Positions 55,404 through 64,000 of a stretch of DNA of 64,000 nucleotides are shown here, piece after piece. The stretch covers positions 124,001 to 188,000 of the forward strand of contig NZ_JACJOF010000007.1 of assembly GCF_014695395.1 (NCBI RefSeq). The letters run 5' to 3'. Position 1 is the stretch's first letter. Every line of letters begins with the position of its first letter. The position numbers and the translations under genes are program-made. Origin of the DNA: Nodosilinea sp. FACHB-131. GTDB lineage: Bacteria; Cyanobacteriota; Cyanobacteriia; Phormidesmidales; Phormidesmidaceae. A model generated the notes under the pieces. The model was given only the letters and a program-made list of their open reading frames with translations, was not told where the DNA came from and made no database searches.

Positions 55404-56141
55404 TTAAATCTCCTTATCCTCGGGAGTCAGCTCCGCCACAGTCTCAGCCATGGGCATCCCCATAGCTTCCATGAGCTCCTTGGGCGGCACGGTATGGGCA
55501 CCTGTCTGTAAGTACTGACCGGTTAAGATTGCAGGCACTGCTTTAAGCTGATGGCTGCGCTCGTAAAAACGATGGGTTTGCAGGGTATAAGCACGGTCCT
55601 GCATAGATTCCGTAGCTACTTTCTTCCTGAGTTTAATGATGGCATCGATAATTGCCTCAGGTCTGGGAGGGCAGCCAGGGATATAAACATCGACAGGAAT
55701 TAGCTTGTCAACCCCACGCACCGCCGAGGTAGAGTCGCTGCTGAACATGCCGCCAGTGATAGTACAGGCTCCCATAGCAATAACGTACTTGGGATCGGGC
55801 ATTTGCTCGTAGAGCCGTACAAGGGCAGGGGCCATCTTCATGTTGATGGTGCCAGCGGTAATAATCAGGTCGGCTTGACGGGGACTAGCTCTAGGCAACA
55901 ACCCAAAGCGATCAAAGTCAAAGCGAGAGCCAATCAGCGCTGCAAACTCAATGAAGCAGCAGGCTGTGCCATAGAGCAAGGGAAACAGGCTGGATAGCCG
56001 ACACCAGTTGTAAAGATCATCAACTGTAGTCAAAATGACGTTTTCAGACAGCCCATGGGTTACCGCAGGCGGTGCTGAAGGATTGGCAAGCCTTTCCCCT
56101 GGGGCCAGAGAAAGTGGATCGGCGGCTGAGGGGGGGGTCAT
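55404..56141 (-). CDS. ndhK: NAD(P)H-quinone oxidoreductase subunit K
   Basis: A 245-residue Fe-S subunit. The N2-cluster cysteines lie in [26 protein letters not shown] and [12 protein letters not shown]. It passes electrons to plastoquinone in NDH-1. ATG 56141 overlaps the ndhC stop (ATGA); an in-frame ATG at 56147 is an alternative. Confidence 0.97.
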   Translation of the reverse strand: MTPPSAADPLSLAPGERLANPSAPPAVTHGLSENVILTTVDDLYNWCRLSSLFPLLYGTACCFIEFAALIGSRFDFDRFGLLPRASPRQADLIITAGTINMKMAPALVRLYEQMPDPKYVIAMGACTITGGMFSSDSTSAVRGVDKLIPVDVYIPGCPPRPEAIIDAIIKLRKKVATESMQDRAYTLQTHRFYERSHQLKAVPAILTGQYLQTGAHTVPPKELMEAMGMPMAETVAELTPEDKEI

Positions 56142-56500
56142 GACCATTCCAAGGCTCCTTTACGCCAAGCGTACACAAGACCAACGACCAAAATAGCAAT
56201 AAAGATCAGTGCTTCTACGAATGCTAACAAGCCCAGCTGGTTAAACGCTACCGCCCATGGATACAAAAAGACGGTTTCTACGTCGAAGATAACAAAGACC
56301 AGCGCAAACATATAGTAGCGAATGTTGAACTGAATCCACGCGCCACCAATAGGCTCCATACCCGACTCGTAGGTGGTTCTGCGGGCAGGACCTCGGCTGA
56401 CAGGGCGCAACAGCTTGGAGGCTGTCAAGGCTGCCACTGGCACCAGACAAGATATGAGTAAGAAGACTAGGAAATATTCGTAACCAGATAAGACGAACAC
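56138..56500 (-). CDS. ndhC: NAD(P)H-quinone oxidoreductase subunit 3
   Basis: A 120-residue, three-helix membrane subunit of NDH-1 ([58 protein letters not shown]), matching the family in length. It is first in the ndhC-ndhK-ndhJ operon, the same order as in plastids. Confidence 0.97.
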   Translation of the reverse strand: MFVLSGYEYFLVFLLISCLVPVAALTASKLLRPVSRGPARRTTYESGMEPIGGAWIQFNIRYYMFALVFVIFDVETVFLYPWAVAFNQLGLLAFVEALIFIAILVVGLVYAWRKGALEWS

Positions 56501-56823
56501 AGGTTCACCACCCTAGAAGGCTATTACACACAGTGCGGTCTGAGGACTTAGCAGTCCATGCGCTTCAGGTGTATTCTAAGGCATTTAGCTGAAAAACTAG
56601 GGTCAGAGTTGATTTGGCGATGGGAGATTGGCTGTGCGATCGCAAACTTAGCCTAGTGGTTAGCCAAAAATTTGGATGGCCCAATTGTGTCATAATTGTT
56701 TACAACGAGCATTTTTGCCCTGCACGTTGTCTGGCGAGCTTTTTCTGGTCACAAGGGACGGACCATGGAGGATTCTCGACCGCCTTGGTAACTCTTGATT
56801 GAATTTTAAGGTGCCTTAGTCCT
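56501..56823. other. divergent promoter region, ndhC / rubA
   Basis: About 320 nt between divergent operons. Both promoters should lie here. No supported ORF; a TCATAATTGT stretch at about 56689 is a possible -10 region for rubA. Confidence 0.4.
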
Positions 56824-57252
56824 ATGAGTGTTGAGTCTGATCCTTCGGCTAATTCATCTGAATCTGTAGATCTGGCTGCTACTTCTGAAGGGGCTGACGG
56901 CCTTGAAGACAGCCCGGCTGAGGTGGTCGTCCTTTCTCCTGAGGAAATGGATTGCTATGAATGTCGGTCCTGCGGCTACTCCTATGAGCCAGTGAAGGGT
57001 GACAGTCGGGCTAAAATCCCTCAAGGCACTGCCTTTGAGGATTTACCCGTGAACTGGCGCTGTCCGGTGTGTAGTGCCCCGAAGAAGCGATTTGCCAACA
57101 TTGGCCCAGTTAACTCTCCCTCTGGCTTTAAGGAAAATCTGAGCTACGGCTTGGGCGTGAATCGGTTGACTCCTGGCCAGAAAAATATTTTAATTTTTGG
57201 CGCTTTGGCCGTAGGGTTTCTATTTTTTATCAGTCTCTACGGTTTGAGGTAG
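56824..57252 (+). CDS. rubA: membrane-anchored rubredoxin, photosystem assembly factor
   Basis: A 142-residue protein: acidic N-terminal tail (1-40), rubredoxin domain with iron-binding Cys47, Cys50, Cys80 and Cys83 (CRSCGYSYEP and CPVCSAPKKRF), and a C-terminal helix at 122-139 (ILIFGALAVGFLFFISLYG). Cyanobacterial RubA is needed for photosystem assembly. It lies 98 nt upstream of ycf48 and the psbEFLJ genes, the conserved arrangement. Confidence 0.95.
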   Translation: MSVESDPSANSSESVDLAATSEGADGLEDSPAEVVVLSPEEMDCYECRSCGYSYEPVKGDSRAKIPQGTAFEDLPVNWRCPVCSAPKKRFANIGPVNSPSGFKENLSYGLGVNRLTPGQKNILIFGALAVGFLFFISLYGLR

Positions 57253-57350
57253 TGCCGTAAGCGCTTCTTTGGAAGTGTCTCAAGGGTAAAGAGCTTGCTC
57301 TACGCTGATTTGACTTGAGTGTTGTTTAGGAAGTACGGGTTCAATTATCT

Positions 57351-58355
57351 ATGCACGCTGCGTTCGACTGGTTAAAGCGAGGCCTAGTGATGCTGGTGGC
57401 GGTGTTGGTAGCAACCGGCTGCTCTAGTTATTTTTTGGCGGACGCAGATGTGCATCCTTGGGAAGTGATCCAGGTGCCGGTGAAGTCTACTCTGTCTGAC
57501 ATTGCGTTCACTCAAGATGCCGACCACGGCTGGATTGTGGGCAGCCGGAATACCTTGCTAGAAACCCAGGATGGCGGTAGCACCTGGCAAGTCCGTGAGT
57601 TGGCCTTGGAAGATCAGGCCTATACGTTTACCTCCATTGATTTTGCCGGTAATGAGGGATGGGTAGCGGGCCTCCCGTCGGTCCTCTTGCACACCGGTGA
57701 CGGGGGGAAGACCTGGGAAAGCGTGCCTTTGAGCAAAGAACTGCCGGGTTCACCCTTTCTAGTCACGGCTATTGGCAACAAGTCGGCTGAGATGGCTACC
57801 GACATTGGTGCGATCTACCGCACAGAGGACGGCGGCCGTACCTGGAAGGCTTTGGTGCAGGGGGCTGTTGGGGTGGTGCGGAACATGGTCCGTTCTGACG
57901 ACGGTCGGTATGTGGCGGTGTCGTCCCGAGGAAATTTTTACTCTACTTGGGCGCCGGGACAGGAGCAGTGGATTCCCCACAATCGCCAGAACTCAAGGCG
58001 TTTGCAAAACATGGGGTTTGACAGTGATGGCAAACTCTGGATTATTGCCCGCGGTGGCCAGGTGAGGTTTTCGAACTCTCGCTCCTCAGACGACTTCACC
58101 GAGGCGCTAAGCCCTGAGGCTGGAACGAGTTGGGGTCTGCTAGACATGGCTTTTCGCAACGCCAATGAGGTTTGGGTGACTGGTGGTGGTGGTAATCTGC
58201 TCTGTAGCTTTGACGGTGGCGAGACTTGGCTGAAAGACAAATCTGTTGGGGATGTGCCATCTAACTTTTATAGAGTGAAGTTCTTGGGACCGGAGAAGGG
58301 CTTCATCTTGGGTCAGGATGGGACCATTCTCAAATATCGGCCTGAGGTTGTCTAA
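57351..58355 (+). CDS. ycf48: photosystem II assembly protein Ycf48/HCF136
   Basis: A 334-residue beta-propeller protein in the thylakoid lumen. A lipoprotein signal (LVAVLVATGCSS) precedes repeats of the type DGGSTWQVRELAL, GDGGKTWESVPL, EDGGRTWKALV and FDGGETWLKD. It stabilises early D1 assembly intermediates. Placed between rubA and psbE. Confidence 0.96.
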   Translation: MHAAFDWLKRGLVMLVAVLVATGCSSYFLADADVHPWEVIQVPVKSTLSDIAFTQDADHGWIVGSRNTLLETQDGGSTWQVRELALEDQAYTFTSIDFAGNEGWVAGLPSVLLHTGDGGKTWESVPLSKELPGSPFLVTAIGNKSAEMATDIGAIYRTEDGGRTWKALVQGAVGVVRNMVRSDDGRYVAVSSRGNFYSTWAPGQEQWIPHNRQNSRRLQNMGFDSDGKLWIIARGGQVRFSNSRSSDDFTEALSPEAGTSWGLLDMAFRNANEVWVTGGGGNLLCSFDGGETWLKDKSVGDVPSNFYRVKFLGPEKGFILGQDGTILKYRPEVV

Positions 58356-58452
58356 GGAAAGTTGGGAGAACTTCGCTGAAATAGCTTGTTAGGGTTTCCG
58401 GGGTTCTCTATGATTAGGTTAGATTCTTCGTGTTCAGAGAGGAGACGTTGAT

Positions 58453-58701
58453 ATGGCAGGTTCTACAGGCGAGCGCCCCTTTGGCGACATCGTAACGAGT
58501 ATTCGCTACTGGATTATCCATAGCATCACCATTCCCATGTTGTTTATTGCGGGCTGGCTCTTTGTGAGCACGGGTTTGGCGTACGATGCCTTTGGCACGC
58601 CTCGCCCCAACTCCTACTATCCCGACAACCAAATGCAGCTGCCGATTGTGAGCGATCGCTTTGATGCGAAAGATCAGATCGACATGTTCTCAAATCGATA
58701 A
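58453..58701 (+). CDS. psbE: cytochrome b559 alpha subunit
   Basis: An 82-residue photosystem II protein. Haem ligand His23 lies in [17 protein letters not shown], the single membrane helix, followed by the lumenal [10 protein letters not shown]. It pairs with PsbF to bind haem. First gene of psbEFLJ. Confidence 0.98.
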   Translation: MAGSTGERPFGDIVTSIRYWIIHSITIPMLFIAGWLFVSTGLAYDAFGTPRPNSYYPDNQMQLPIVSDRFDAKDQIDMFSNR

Positions 58702-58732
58702 CGTTTTAGTATTCCAACGTTTGATTGAACCT

Positions 58733-58867
58733 ATGCAAAGCAATACTCCGAACGAGCCCATTTCTTACCCGATCTTCACCGTGCGCTGGCTAGCTGTGCA
58801 TACCTTAGGGGTACCCAGCGTGTTTTTCCTAGGGGCGATCGCGGCAATGCAGTTTATTCAACGATAA
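58733..58867 (+). CDS. psbF: cytochrome b559 beta subunit
   Basis: A 44-residue protein ([19 protein letters not shown]...). The haem ligand is His23 in [20 protein letters not shown] 58733 gives the family length; the longer upstream frame overlaps psbE and is not coding. It is 31 nt after psbE. Confidence 0.98.
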   Translation: MQSNTPNEPISYPIFTVRWLAVHTLGVPSVFFLGAIAAMQFIQR

Positions 58868-58876
58868 GAGAAAACC

Positions 58877-58996
58877 ATGGATCGTAGTCCAAACCCGAAT
58901 AAGCAACCGGTAGAACTTAACCGCACATCCCTATATTTGGGGCTGCTGCTGGTTTTTGTGCTGGGTCTGTTGTTCTCTAGCTACTTCTTCAACTAG
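58877..58996 (+). CDS. psbL: photosystem II protein L
   Basis: A 39-residue protein ([20 protein letters not shown], then a hydrophobic helix ending SSYFFN). Required for PSII quinone function and dimerisation. It starts 9 nt after psbF. Confidence 0.97.
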   Translation: MDRSPNPNKQPVELNRTSLYLGLLLVFVLGLLFSSYFFN

Positions 58997-59080
58997 ACCC
59001 GCAAACTTGCCTCAGATAGGCATGGCTGTGGTGCTCAGACTGTGTTGAGTTTCTGACCCGATTAGTAGGAGGTGGATATT

Positions 59081-59200
59081 ATGCTTCAGAGTGGACGAAT
59101 TCCGTTGTGGATCGTGGCGACTGTTGCCGGTACTGGTGTGCTGGTGGTGGTGGGTCTGTTTTTCTATGGTGCCTACGCTGGCGTAGGGTCTGCCATGTAG
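59081..59200 (+). CDS. psbJ: photosystem II protein J
   Basis: A 39-residue, one-helix protein ([19 protein letters not shown], ending [10 protein letters not shown]). A strong ribosome site (AGGAGG) precedes the ATG. Last gene of psbEFLJ, followed by a terminator. Confidence 0.97.
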   Translation: MLQSGRIPLWIVATVAGTGVLVVVGLFFYGAYAGVGSAM

Positions 59201-59222
59201 CTGCTTTGAGCAGGTTGAGATT

Positions 59223-59267
59223 AAAGGCTGGGACAAGTTGAGCTAGACTCGCTTGTCCCAGCCTTTT
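59223..59267. terminator. terminator between psbJ and nanE
   Basis: AAAGGCTGGGACAAG/CTTGTCCCAGCCTTT, 15-bp perfect stem with a 14-nt loop. It lies between convergent psbJ and nanE and may act in both directions. Confidence 0.8.
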
Positions 59268-59286
59268 AAGTAGGTCTAGGGGAGAT

Positions 59287-59967
59287 CTAAGGGCGATCGA
59301 GGGCGCTGACGTAGCGCTGCACGAGGTAATCAATGCCCGTAATCGCCGTGCCTACGACAACGGCATAGGCACCCAAATCAAGGGCTTGCTTGGCCTGGGC
59401 TGGGGAGGCAATGCCGCCTTCACAGATGACCGGCACAGGGCATTGCTTTACCAAGGCTTTGAGTAGGTCAAACCCAGGCGGGGTATCGGTTTGGGTCTCT
59501 GCGGTATAGCCAAACAGGGTAGTGCCGACGCAATCGGCTCCGGCATCGATAGCCTTTAGCGCGTTGTCGAGGGTATCAACATCGGCCATGACCGCGTAAC
59601 CCAAACGCTGGTGAATTTGCTGAATCAGCTGATCTAAGGTCTCGCCGCCGGGGCGGCGGCGTTGAGTGGCATCAACGGCAATGATATCGCTGCCAGCCTG
59701 GGCTACGGCCTCGGCGTGGTGAAACTGAGGGGTGATGTAGACCTCTGAGGGCGGCATCACCTGCTTCCACAGGCCAATGATGGGGGAATTGCAGCGGGCC
59801 CGTACGGTTTGGATGTGGTTGGGGGTGTCGATGCGGACCCCGACGGCTCCACGGTTGAGGGCGGCTTCGGCCATAGCTGCGATCGCCGTCGCATTGTGTA
59901 GGGGCGAGTCAACAGGTGCCTGGCACGATACGATTAGCCCGCCCCGCAACGATTCCAAAATGTTCAA
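59287..59967 (-). CDS. nanE: N-acetylmannosamine-6-phosphate 2-epimerase
   Basis: A 226-residue TIM-barrel enzyme: LRGGLIVSCQAPVDSPLHN, GAVGVRIDTPNHI, DIIAVDATQRRRPGG, VMADVDTLDNALKA and VICEGGIASPAQAKQAL. It converts ManNAc-6-P to GlcNAc-6-P. No sialic-acid genes are nearby, so it probably serves amino-sugar salvage. It starts with TTG (TTGAACATT), with GGAG about 11 nt upstream. Confidence 0.93.
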   Translation of the reverse strand: MNILESLRGGLIVSCQAPVDSPLHNATAIAAMAEAALNRGAVGVRIDTPNHIQTVRARCNSPIIGLWKQVMPPSEVYITPQFHHAEAVAQAGSDIIAVDATQRRRPGGETLDQLIQQIHQRLGYAVMADVDTLDNALKAIDAGADCVGTTLFGYTAETQTDTPPGFDLLKALVKQCPVPVICEGGIASPAQAKQALDLGAYAVVVGTAITGIDYLVQRYVSALDRP

Positions 59968-60007
59968 GGTAGGACGTACTCCACAACAGCGCTATCTAGT
60001 TTGATCT

Positions 60008-60505
60008 ATGGCAACTCGGATTTCAAAAACCCTGCTGGTAGCCTCCATTGGTCTGCTGGTCTTGGTGATCGTGCTCAATAACCTGACGGACTACAACGCC
60101 AACTTTAGGTACATTCAGCACGTGCTGAGCATGGATACTGTGTTTGAAGATAGTCAGTTAACCTGGCGAGCTGTGACCTCATCCAGCCTGCAGAAAGTTG
60201 CCTATGGGGTGATTATAGGGATTGAGTCGGCGATCGCCGCTCTCTGTCTAGGCGGAGCCGTGCGCCTGTTGAAAGTTGTGAATTGCGATGGCATCACCTT
60301 TAACCGGGCTAAGGCTACGGCCACCTGCGGGCTGACCTTGGCGTTTCTATTTTGGTTTGTGGGCTTCATGGTAGTGGCTGGGGAGTGGTTCACCATGTGG
60401 CAGTCACTGGAGTGGAATGGACAACAGCCCGCCTTTCGCTTTATCGGCTGTGTGGGTTTTGTGCTGATCTATCTCAGCCTGACTGACGGTGATCTGCCTG
60501 AGTAG
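60008..60505 (+). CDS. DUF2165 family membrane protein
   Basis: A 165-residue protein with four transmembrane helices (LLVASIGLLVLVIVLNNLTD; KVAYGVIIGIESAIAALCLG; CGLTLAFLFWFVGFMVVAGE; FIGCVGFVLIYLSLTDG). The NLTDYNANFRYIQHVLSMD and GEWFTMWQS blocks fit DUF2165. The function is unknown. Confidence 0.82.
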   Translation: MATRISKTLLVASIGLLVLVIVLNNLTDYNANFRYIQHVLSMDTVFEDSQLTWRAVTSSSLQKVAYGVIIGIESAIAALCLGGAVRLLKVVNCDGITFNRAKATATCGLTLAFLFWFVGFMVVAGEWFTMWQSLEWNGQQPAFRFIGCVGFVLIYLSLTDGDLPE

Positions 60506-60573
60506 GTTGGGCTGGAATGGAGGACGGGCGATCGCATCTCCAACCGCACTTTGTACGCCTAGGCGAAGCCCCA

Positions 60574-61173
60574 TTACACCTTAGCCAGCGTCACCTGTTC
60601 CGCTTGGTCTTGATACTTGCCGCGACGGGTTTCGTAACTGACCTGGCAGGGCTCACCTTCAAAGAAAATCAGCTGCACCACTCCCTCGCTGGCGTAGATG
60701 CGACAGTCGGCACTAGAAGAATTGGAAAACTCTAGGGTCAGGTGACCACGCCACCCGGCTTCAGCTGGGGTTAAGTTAGCAATGATGCCACAGCGAGCGT
60801 AGGTCGACTTGCCAATACAGATCACGCTGATGTTATTCGGGACAGAAATTTTCTCCAGGGCTACTCCCAACCCGTAGGAGTGGGCCGGCAAAATGAAGTA
60901 GCTACCGCTCTCATCAGTTTTAAGGGCAGTGGGTTCTAAATTGGCAGGGCTAAAATTCTTGGGATCAACTACCGTACCCGGAACATGGCGAAAGATCCTA
61001 AATTCGGCAGGAGATAGCCGAATGTCGTATCCGTAGGACGACAGCCCATAGCTAATAACCGGCTGCCCTAAGGGATTGTCAGCGTTCTCCAGCTGCCGCA
61101 CCAGGGAAGGCTGAAACGGCTGAATCATGCCATCCTTGGCCATTTTGTCGATCCAGGCGTCGTTTTTAATCAT
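60574..61173 (-). CDS. dcd: dCTP deaminase
   Basis: A 199-residue protein with the dUTPase/Dcd fold: GLSSYGYDIRLSPAEFRIF, GKSTYARCGIIANLTP, GWRGHLTLEFSNSS and YASEGVVQLIFFEGE (catalytic Glu). It deaminates dCTP to dUTP for dTTP synthesis. It lies 15 nt from the CobA-like gene, likely an operon. Confidence 0.95.
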   Translation of the reverse strand: MIKNDAWIDKMAKDGMIQPFQPSLVRQLENADNPLGQPVISYGLSSYGYDIRLSPAEFRIFRHVPGTVVDPKNFSPANLEPTALKTDESGSYFILPAHSYGLGVALEKISVPNNISVICIGKSTYARCGIIANLTPAEAGWRGHLTLEFSNSSSADCRIYASEGVVQLIFFEGEPCQVSYETRRGKYQDQAEQVTLAKV

Positions 61174-61188
61174 GGGAAAAAGTTACGG

Positions 61189-61743
61189 CTAGGGCAAGAA
61201 GTTACGGCGAAATTCGGTCACCTGGTCGGCTACCGTGAGTAGCGGATCTGGCATGTCGGGGCCGGTGAGGATGACATCGACTTGAGGAGGGCGCTGCTTG
61301 AGAAAGTCTACAACGTCCTGGGTAGGAATCAGACCGTAGTTCACGGCTAGGCTAAGTTCATCAAGCACGATAAGCCCATAGCGACCTCGGGCGACCACCG
61401 CTTTGGTGTGAGACCACAGGTCTTGAATAGCCTGCTGCTCGCTGGAGCTCACCACTGGGTCGTGAATACAGCGCGGCATATCGGCGCGAATCCAGTCTAG
61501 ATTTTGGCCAAACTGCATGGATTGATCAGGCCCCTGATGAATGCCTCCCTTAAGAAACTGCACGATCAGCACAGCCTTGCCCTGGTCAGCGATGCGCAGA
61601 GCCTGCACCATAACATTGGTAAAAAAGTTGCGGTGTACGGCGGTGAAGACCTGTACGGTGCCCTCTACCGTCTGTAAAAGCGGATGGCGAACGAGCGAGG
61701 TAGGGGACGGCGCTAGGGAAAGAGGTTTGATCTGAGAGACCAT
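61189..61743 (-). CDS. CobA/BtuR-like protein lacking the P-loop
   Basis: A 184-residue protein homologous to cob(I)alamin adenosyltransferase of the CobA type: VLIVQFLKGGIHQGP, NLDWIRADMPRCIHD, GLIVLDELSLAVNYGLI and LKQRPPQVDVILTGPDMPD. The Walker A motif (normally GNGKGKTT) is replaced by TAVHRNFFTN, so ATP binding in the usual way seems impossible. Comparable altered members exist in other cyanobacteria. Its role is unknown. It precedes dcd. Confidence 0.78.
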   Translation of the reverse strand: MVSQIKPLSLAPSPTSLVRHPLLQTVEGTVQVFTAVHRNFFTNVMVQALRIADQGKAVLIVQFLKGGIHQGPDQSMQFGQNLDWIRADMPRCIHDPVVSSSEQQAIQDLWSHTKAVVARGRYGLIVLDELSLAVNYGLIPTQDVVDFLKQRPPQVDVILTGPDMPDPLLTVADQVTEFRRNFLP

Positions 61744-62038
61744 GGGCTAGTCCAGCGGGGGCAAGAAATGGCAGTTGTCCATTAACCACACCAGCAGCAA
61801 CGTAGGTTACGTTCCTGAGCTGGGTTAGTTGGATAGTAGGGCTAAATATAGCGTGATTCCCCCAATGTGAATAGACAAATTACTCTATATGCATCCATAA
61901 AGTGCGTATGTACTGTGGTTTGGCCGTGATGGCTCAGCCCGATGATTATCCTCTGGAACCTGCGCTTGAGGAGGTGAAAAACCCGCTTACTCTAGGGGAG
62001 TCTGCTGTATTCTAGGGAGGGCATTGGGGGCACCTTGT

Positions 62039-62755
62039 ATGGCTTGGCAACGTCCAGATGGTCGGCAACCTCACGAGCTGAGGCCAGTGAGTTTTGAACG
62101 CCAATTTACGAAATTTTCAGCGGGCTCTGTACTCACCCGCTGTGGCCACACCCAGGTGCTCTGCACCGTGTCTGTGGAAGAAGGGGTGCCGCGGTTTTTG
62201 CAGGGATCAGGTCGGGGCTGGCTGTCGGCTGAGTACCGCATGTTGCCAGGGGCTACCCCCCAGCGGCAGGCTCGCGAGCTCATGAAGCTGTCGGGCCGCA
62301 CCCAGGAGATTCAGCGTCTGATTGGGCGTAGCCTGCGATCGGCTCTTGATTTTGAGCTGCTGGGGGAACGCACTCTTCTGGTAGACGCCGACGTGCTTCA
62401 GGCCGATGCAGGAACCCGTACGGCGTCGATTACCGGAGGGTATGTGGCCCTAGCCGATGCAGTGCAGGGCCTAGTCGCGCAGGGATTGCTGGCGCGATCG
62501 CCCCTAGTGCACGGCGTTGCAGCTGTCTCTGTTGGCTTGATTGAAGACAACGTCTTGCTCGATTTGCAGTACGACGAAGACGTGGCGGCAGCCGTAGACT
62601 TCAATCTGGTGCTCAACGAGGATCTCAACATCGTTGAGGTTCAGGGTACGGCCGAAGAGGGTAGTTTTAGCCGTCAGCAGATGAACCAGATTCTAGAGGT
62701 GGGTGAGCTGGGTATTAAGCAGCTCTTGGCGGCTCAGCAGGCAGCATTGCTGTAG
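62039..62755 (+). CDS. rph: ribonuclease PH
   Basis: A 238-residue phosphorolytic 3'-exoribonuclease that trims tRNA ends. Conserved [60 protein letters not shown] and [16 protein letters not shown] 62039 (MAWQRPDGR) fits the family better than an upstream TTG at 62024. Confidence 0.95.
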   Translation: MAWQRPDGRQPHELRPVSFERQFTKFSAGSVLTRCGHTQVLCTVSVEEGVPRFLQGSGRGWLSAEYRMLPGATPQRQARELMKLSGRTQEIQRLIGRSLRSALDFELLGERTLLVDADVLQADAGTRTASITGGYVALADAVQGLVAQGLLARSPLVHGVAAVSVGLIEDNVLLDLQYDEDVAAAVDFNLVLNEDLNIVEVQGTAEEGSFSRQQMNQILEVGELGIKQLLAAQQAALL

Positions 62756-62981
62756 GTACCCCACTTGAGTCAATAGCGGTTTTATCTAGTGCTGCCCTGC
62801 TGAAACTGGGCGGTGCTCAGAGTTGCGATCGCCAAGGGGCATTTCCTTCCTAGAGCGAGAGAGTAAAACGAGTTCCTATCGTTAAGAAACGCATCAAGAC
62901 TATCGGCTGAATTTTGCCCTTGGGCAGTCTGTAGTTAGGCCACAGTCTGGAATCGTTTTTTCTCGTGCAGGAAGGTTTGCC

Positions 62982-63749
62982 ATGACATCTATAGATGCGT
63001 TTTCGATTAAAGAAATCACGGTGAGTCGGCAATCTCCGGGAGAAGAGCGCCAGGCAGCCCTACACCAAATCTATGCACAGGTGCTCGAACGCCAGCCCTA
63101 CGGATTTGAGCGCAAACAGCTCGCCAAAATTGAGGCAGAGTTCTTGCGAAATAAGATTGGCGTCAAGCGATTTCTGCGTGAGCTAGGCCATTCTGAGGTG
63201 TATCTCAATGAGTTTTACTACAATTCTTCTAACCTAAAATTTATTGAGCTGTGCTTCAAGCACTTTATTGGTCGTGCCCCTAGTGGACAGGTAGAAATGC
63301 ATCGCTACTGCGACACTTTGATGCGTCAGGGTGTCAAGGCGATGATCACTGCTCTGCTCGACTCGGAAGATTACAGTAAGCATTTCGGCTGCTTTACCGT
63401 GCCCCATGCCTGGGCTGAGGACAGCTATCCGTCTCCTAGAACGTTTTGGGAAACCGAAGTGCTGCTGCATGAGCTGCACGGTCGGCGCGGCTGGATTGTG
63501 CCTACCATGACCTGGCACAACCTTCAGCTCAACTGCGACGGCGGCAGCTGTAGTTTGCCGGGGACATCAACCCATTCAGGCCAGACTCTGCGGTCAACCG
63601 CGGGGGCTACAAGGGCCGTGTCAGGAGCAGAGGCGCTGCACCAGGTGCTAAGCACGATGGGTCCTCAAGATTTGGAAGCCTTTGCCGCCACCCTCTCTGC
63701 CACTGAGCGCGACAAGCTGCGCCACCTGCTGATGCAGACTACTCGCTAG
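62982..63749 (+). CDS. phycobilisome linker-domain protein
   Basis: A 255-residue protein. Residues about 20-150 match the phycobilisome linker fold: ALHQIYAQVLERQPYGFER, VKRFLRELGHSEVYLNEFY, FIELCFKHFIGRAP and VKAMITALLDSEDYSKHFG. It resembles rod-core (CpcG-type) or ApcE repeat linkers, but the C-terminal 100 residues (PRTFWETEVLLHELHGRRG, a Cys-containing CDGGSC, then a Thr/Ser-rich tail) are not the usual ones. It probably links antenna proteins; the exact place is unknown. Confidence 0.75.
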   Translation: MTSIDAFSIKEITVSRQSPGEERQAALHQIYAQVLERQPYGFERKQLAKIEAEFLRNKIGVKRFLRELGHSEVYLNEFYYNSSNLKFIELCFKHFIGRAPSGQVEMHRYCDTLMRQGVKAMITALLDSEDYSKHFGCFTVPHAWAEDSYPSPRTFWETEVLLHELHGRRGWIVPTMTWHNLQLNCDGGSCSLPGTSTHSGQTLRSTAGATRAVSGAEALHQVLSTMGPQDLEAFAATLSATERDKLRHLLMQTTR

Positions 63750-63784
63750 GTAGACGCGGTGCCCCGATCGCTGGGCTGCATGTC

Positions 63785-63816
63785 GCCATACTGGTGGTTC
63801 GAAGCTCCAGTATGGC
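63785..63816 (+). terminator. hairpin after the linker gene
   Basis: GCCATACTGG/CCAGTATGGC, 10-bp perfect stem with a 12-nt loop, 36 nt after the stop codon. No T-run. The remaining sequence to the window end shows no gene. Confidence 0.5.
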
Positions 63817-64000
63817 ACTAGTGCTCTAGCCTGCGAATCCTTTCTAAATTCGCGCGGGTGTTTTACTTAAACTGGCGTTGGGTGCTGCCAGACGACGCAG
63901 GATGCGGCAGCCTGATAAGGTCCAAGGGAACATCCTCCAGCTTGCCACCGCCGCCTAGCAGCGCTGTCTTTCATTAGTTGCTAACCAGCGTGGCGGTAGC

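Noticed and set aside
63785-63816. Possible tRNA (GGTTCGAA motif)
   Set aside because: The TTCGA sequence lies in the loop of a simple hairpin; no cloverleaf forms.
1-64000. CRISPR array, insertion sequence or prophage
   Set aside because: No regularly spaced direct repeats, transposase or phage structural genes were recognised anywhere.

Overview
The window is chromosomal DNA from a cyanobacterium, most likely a filamentous Leptolyngbya/Nodosilinea-type organism. Direct signs are the photosystem II operon psbE-psbF-psbL-psbJ preceded by rubredoxin and ycf48, the plastid-type ndhC-ndhK-ndhJ operon, a phycobilisome linker-domain gene, and very frequent HIP1-type GCGATCGC octamers. The genus is an inference; there is no rRNA gene here.

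Layout. 1-4 kb: a Tat-exported protein (cut by the window edge) divergent from an ECF sigma factor and its membrane anti-sigma factor, then a carotenoid oxygenase. 4-11 kb: a membrane protein, a repeat-rich gap, a two-gene operon (two-domain histidine phosphatase plus a dihydroorotase-like protein lacking metal ligands), a flavin oxidoreductase and a trehalose synthase-like enzyme. 11-26 kb is signal-transduction rich: a 1460-residue multi-PAS hybrid kinase, a stand-alone VMAP-type N-terminal domain protein, an HD/phosphodiesterase-like protein, a microbial rhodopsin with a halorhodopsin-like T-S-x motif, a DUF2267 protein, and a GAF-GAF-GGDEF protein whose GAF domains carry cyanobacteriochrome cysteines; a tRNA-Gly follows. 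26-30 kb: a second HD protein, an oligopeptide-type permease and small membrane or exported proteins. 30-33 kb: two glycosyltransferases. 33-46 kb: housekeeping and cell-envelope genes (msrA, an amidohydrolase, pheS, surE, an MBL-fold hydrolase, ribF, a MoxR ATPase, MltA, a cation/proton antiporter, cobI, a TonB-like protein). 46-54 kb: an A+T-richer polysaccharide-export block (ABC exporter, O-antigen polymerase/ligase, OPX porin, Wzz/BY-kinase). 54-60 kb: ndhCKJ and rubA-ycf48-psbEFLJ. 60-64 kb: nanE, DUF2165, dcd, a CobA-like protein without a P-loop, rph and a phycobilisome linker.

How the parts may work together. The most interesting stretch is 15.6-25.2 kb. A light-driven ion pump or sensor (rhodopsin), a probable photosensory diguanylate cyclase, two HD proteins with the YHNxxH...HD metal motif of cyclic-nucleotide phosphodiesterases, and a near-consensus CRP-type operator lie within about 10 kb. 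A carotenoid oxygenase that could supply retinal is about 14 kb away. This suggests, but does not prove, a light and cyclic-nucleotide signalling neighbourhood. The remaining regions are largely ordinary cyanobacterial chromosome.
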